Assembly: GCF_016495865.1 (NCBI RefSeq)
Contig: NZ_CP054706.1
Coordinates: 1,054,001-1,118,000 of the forward strand
From: Salicibibacter cibi
GTDB lineage: Bacteria > Bacillota > Bacilli > Bacillales > Marinococcaceae
Direction of reading: 5' to 3'
Length of the DNA stretch: 64,000 bases
In this document: in pieces, positions 61,970 through 64,000 of the stretch
How positions within the stretch are numbered: position 1 is the first letter of the stretch
Layout: every line of letters begins with the position of its first letter
Notes under the pieces: model-generated
Database searches by the model: none
What the model saw: only the letters and a program-made list of their open reading frames with translations
What the model was told of the DNA's origin: nothing
Position numbers and translations under genes: made by a program

Positions 61970-62638
61970 GTGTTTACGAATATTGGAGAATTTTTACCTT
62001 TCATATTAGAAGGATTGTCCACGACCGTACAAGCATTTTTGTTCGGTGCTGCATTGGCTTATTCCATCGCGATTGTGGCCGGCCTTGCAAGGACGTCCAA
62101 ACTTGCGATTGTACGAGTGGTCGCTACCATCTTTGTCGAGTTATTTCGCGGGACATCCTTGCTTGTGCAGATGTTTTTCTTTGCGTTCGTATTTCCGTCG
62201 TTGGCCCCATTTACGATATCCACATTTTTGGCCGGCGGACTCGCGCTCGGATTTAACTACGGCGCATATGCGTCCGAAGTCGTTCGCGGTGCCGTTTTAT
62301 CCGTTCCGAAAGGGCAAACAGAGGCTGCAATTTCCCTCAACATGTCAAAGTTTCAACGAATGCGTCTTGTTATTTTACCGCAGGCGTTTCGCATCATGTT
62401 GCCGGGGATCGGGAATAATTCCATTGAATTATTAAAAGGGACCTCGCTCGTGTACTTTATTTCGCTTGCCGATATGACATATCGGGCGGACATTCTTCGA
62501 GGAGCGAATACGGCGCTTAGCAGCCAAGTTGAGATTTATACGTATTTATTGTTGACTTATTTTGTAATCGCGCTTCCCCTTGTCTTATTGACGAGATGGT
62601 TGGAAAAACAGGCGTCTAAAGGGGTGAGCACGGCATGA
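61970..62638 (+). CDS. ehuC: Ectoine/hydroxyectoine ABC transporter permease C
   Basis: A 222-residue His/Glu/Gln-type permease with about five helices. The EAA loop reads EAAISLNMSKFQRMRLVILPQAFRIMLPGIGNN. GTG at 61970 follows GGGAGAGGTG; the frame begins further upstream at 61955 (TTG) inside the ribosome binding site. It pairs with EhuD; their genes overlap by four bases (ATGA). Confidence 0.88.
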   Translation: MFTNIGEFLPFILEGLSTTVQAFLFGAALAYSIAIVAGLARTSKLAIVRVVATIFVELFRGTSLLVQMFFFAFVFPSLAPFTISTFLAGGLALGFNYGAYASEVVRGAVLSVPKGQTEAAISLNMSKFQRMRLVILPQAFRIMLPGIGNNSIELLKGTSLVYFISLADMTYRADILRGANTALSSQVEIYTYLLLTYFVIALPLVLLTRWLEKQASKGVSTA

Positions 62639-63303
62639 CATGGGATTGGGAGTTTGCATTTGAAATATTCCCGGATATCTTGAGCGCCATTGGCGTTACG
62701 ATCGGGGCTACTGTTGCCGCTTATTTTATTTCCCTGACACTTGGTCTTGTGCTCACGTTGCTTAGAAGATCAAGCTTCAAGCCGTTAGCTCTCTTTGTGG
62801 CGGGTGTGATCGAATTTATCCGTATGACTCCGCCACTTGTACAGTTATTCTTCGTTTATTTTGCCTTTGATATGAGTCCGTTTTTGACAGGGGCAATTGT
62901 GCTTGGCGTGCATTACGCTACGTATGTGTCGGAAGTGTATCGTTCCGGTATCGAGTCTGTTCCTGCCAGTCAATGGGAGGCCAGTAAGGCATTGAATTTT
63001 TCAACGGCGCATACGTGGCAAAAAGTCATCTTGCCGCAAGCGATACCGCCGGTCATTCCCATGTTGGGAAATTACTTGATTGTACTGTTTAAAGAAACGC
63101 CGTTGCTGTCCGGTATTTATGTATTGGAAATGTTGGCGGTGGCACAGATGATTGGCTCGGAAACGTACCGTTTTCTGGAACCGGTCACGATTGTCGGAGT
63201 CCTATTCCTTGTGCTTAGTTATCCATCCGCGTTATTCATTCGATATTTGGAAAAACGATCGGGTCAGCTGCCCGGAAGTTCTGAAAAGGGTGTGAAAACA
63301 TGA
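62635..63303 (+). CDS. ehuD: Ectoine/hydroxyectoine ABC transporter permease D
   Basis: A 222-residue permease of the same family. The EAA loop is [33 protein letters not shown]. Five helices. ATG 62635 overlaps the ehuC stop; its own stop overlaps the ehuA ATG (ATGA). With EhuC it forms the membrane channel for the EhuA ATPase. Confidence 0.88.
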   Translation: MTWDWEFAFEIFPDILSAIGVTIGATVAAYFISLTLGLVLTLLRRSSFKPLALFVAGVIEFIRMTPPLVQLFFVYFAFDMSPFLTGAIVLGVHYATYVSEVYRSGIESVPASQWEASKALNFSTAHTWQKVILPQAIPPVIPMLGNYLIVLFKETPLLSGIYVLEMLAVAQMIGSETYRFLEPVTIVGVLFLVLSYPSALFIRYLEKRSGQLPGSSEKGVKT

Positions 63304-64000
63304 CAGAAAAAATGGCGGAAGAAACGAAACAGGCATCGGGAGAAGGGAATGACCAAACGATTGTCCGCTATAAAGATGTCAAAAAAGCGTTTGGAGATAC
63401 CGTCGTATTGAACGATTTGAATCTCGATGTCCAACAAGGGGAAAAAGTTGCTTTGATCGGTCCTTCCGGCTCGGGAAAAACAACGATTATTCGCATGTTG
63501 ATGACTTTGGAAGAGCCGACGGAGGGAACGATCGAAGTCGATGGGGAAATGCTTTGGCATAAAGAAGTAAACGGCGAACTTGTCCCCGCGGATGAAAAAC
63601 ATTTGCGGAAAGTCAGGGGAAAGATCGGGATGGTCTTTCAACAATATAATCTGTTTCCGCATATGTCAATTATGCGCAATTGTATGGAAGCGCCTGTCCA
63701 TGTGCTTGGAATCAGCAAAGACGAAGCGAAAAAAAGAGCCAAAGAAATGCTGGATAAAGTTGGGCTTGGCGATAAAGTTGATAATTACCCTTCGCAATTG
63801 TCGGGAGGTCAGCAACAACGTGTAGCGATCGCCCGTTCTCTCGTCATGCAACCAAAAGTGATGCTATTCGACGAAGTTACTGCCGCACTTGACCCCGAGC
63901 TTGTGGGAGAGGTCCTCGAGGTACTCAAAAACATTGCTGCCGAAGGGGATACAACGATGATGATCATTACACATGAAATGGAATTTGCCCGGGATGTGGC
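63300..64000 (+). CDS. ehuA: Ectoine/hydroxyectoine ABC transporter ATP-binding protein, partial (3' end outside window)
   Basis: The frame opens at ATG 63300 and runs off the window after 233 codons. Walker [10 protein letters not shown] (about residue 54), Q-loop FQQYNLF, signature [15 protein letters not shown], Walker [15 protein letters not shown] and the H-loop THEM are all present. About 20-30 C-terminal residues are missing. It hydrolyses ATP to drive EhuBCD uptake of ectoines. The first 18 residues are an acidic extension before the ABC domain. Confidence 0.88.
   Translation, partial: MTEKMAEETKQASGEGNDQTIVRYKDVKKAFGDTVVLNDLNLDVQQGEKVALIGPSGSGKTTIIRMLMTLEEPTEGTIEVDGEMLWHKEVNGELVPADEKHLRKVRGKIGMVFQQYNLFPHMSIMRNCMEAPVHVLGISKDEAKKRAKEMLDKVGLGDKVDNYPSQLSGGQQQRVAIARSLVMQPKVMLFDEVTAALDPELVGEVLEVLKNIAAEGDTTMMIITHEMEFARDV

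Noticed and set aside
1..64000. rRNA, tRNA, prophage or conjugative element
   Set aside because: No tRNA-like cloverleaf, rRNA segment, integrase, terminase, relaxase or replication gene was recognised in the window.

Overview
The window looks like chromosomal DNA of a moderately halophilic or alkaliphilic, spore-forming member of the Bacillaceae. The evidence is gene content typical of the family (bacillithiol deacetylase pair yojF/bshB2, gerA-type germinant receptor, aa3-type menaquinol oxidase qoxABCD, clpE behind CtsR boxes, YvrJ/DUF1659/DUF2922 trio, cadC-cadA), strong AGGAGG-type ribosome binding sites, frequent TTG/GTG starts, very acidic secreted proteins, and several compatible-solute genes (BCCT transporter, ectoine hydroxylase ectD, ectoine-uptake-type ehuBCDA). 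A relative of Salicibibacter/Geomicrobium is plausible, but that is inference from gene content. No rRNA, tRNA, CRISPR array or complete transposase gene was seen.

Layout. 1-2.9 kb: 3' part of an amidase gene, an IS4-type transposase remnant and a membrane-protein gene split by a ~290-bp MITE-like element. 2.9-5.4 kb: cadmium-type efflux operon cadC-cadA with a CadC-like operator. 5.4-6.2 kb: repeats and gene debris. 6.2-11.4 kb: TauE/SafE transporter, globin-coupled chemoreceptor, quinone-oxidoreductase-like protein, BCCT transporter. 11.5-18.3 kb: a cyclo-ligase-like gene behind a 21-bp tandem repeat, sfsA, a thioredoxin-like gene, GNAT, bshB2-yojF, LD-carboxypeptidase, acidic YusW-like lipoprotein, CHY zinc finger and a cold-shock gene. 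18.4-19.9 kb: cshA-type RNA helicase. 19.9-21.1 kb: gene-free repeat region with a 52-bp palindromic tandem array. 21.1-25.1 kb: qoxABCD. 25.7-26.6 kb: ectD. 26.7-27.2 kb: a second copy of the repeat mosaic. 27.2-29.5 kb: clpE. 29.9-31.6 kb: ilvD. 31.7-36.0 kb: methylcitrate-cycle operon (gntR, mmgD, mmgE, mmgF). 36-42 kb: a second TauE, trhO, nitroreductase, PRC-barrel protein, TetR plus MFS pump. 42.1-46.0 kb: ger operon in A-C-B order. 46-52.8 kb: flavin reductase, Xre regulator, a catalytically stripped isocitrate-lyase-fold protein beside a nitrilase, lytic transglycosylase, YvrJ cluster and a DUF418 protein. 53.3-58.6 kb: an ArsA/Get3-type ATPase, two cstA paralogues and a small CC-ending protein, with a MITE upstream of each cstA. 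59.2-60.8 kb: second cold-shock gene, GNAT, membrane protein. 61.0-64.0 kb: ehuBCDA, running off the window.

How they fit. Osmoadaptation recurs: solute import by the BCCT protein and Ehu, and hydroxylation of ectoine by EctD, although ectABC is not here. Propionate is handled by the mmg operon. Stress control is visible through CtsR boxes at clpE, a metal operator at cadC, and two cold-shock leaders sharing a sequence complementary to their own ribosome binding sites. Intergenic DNA is unusually repeat-rich: a MITE family (four copies), a double-hairpin element (seven full or partial copies), a 52-bp palindromic array, a two-locus mosaic and smaller dispersed pairs. The most notable unexplained items are the cstA/CC-protein/ArsA-type ATPase neighbourhood remodelled by duplication and MITEs, the paired csp leaders, the 52-bp array and the double-hairpin family.
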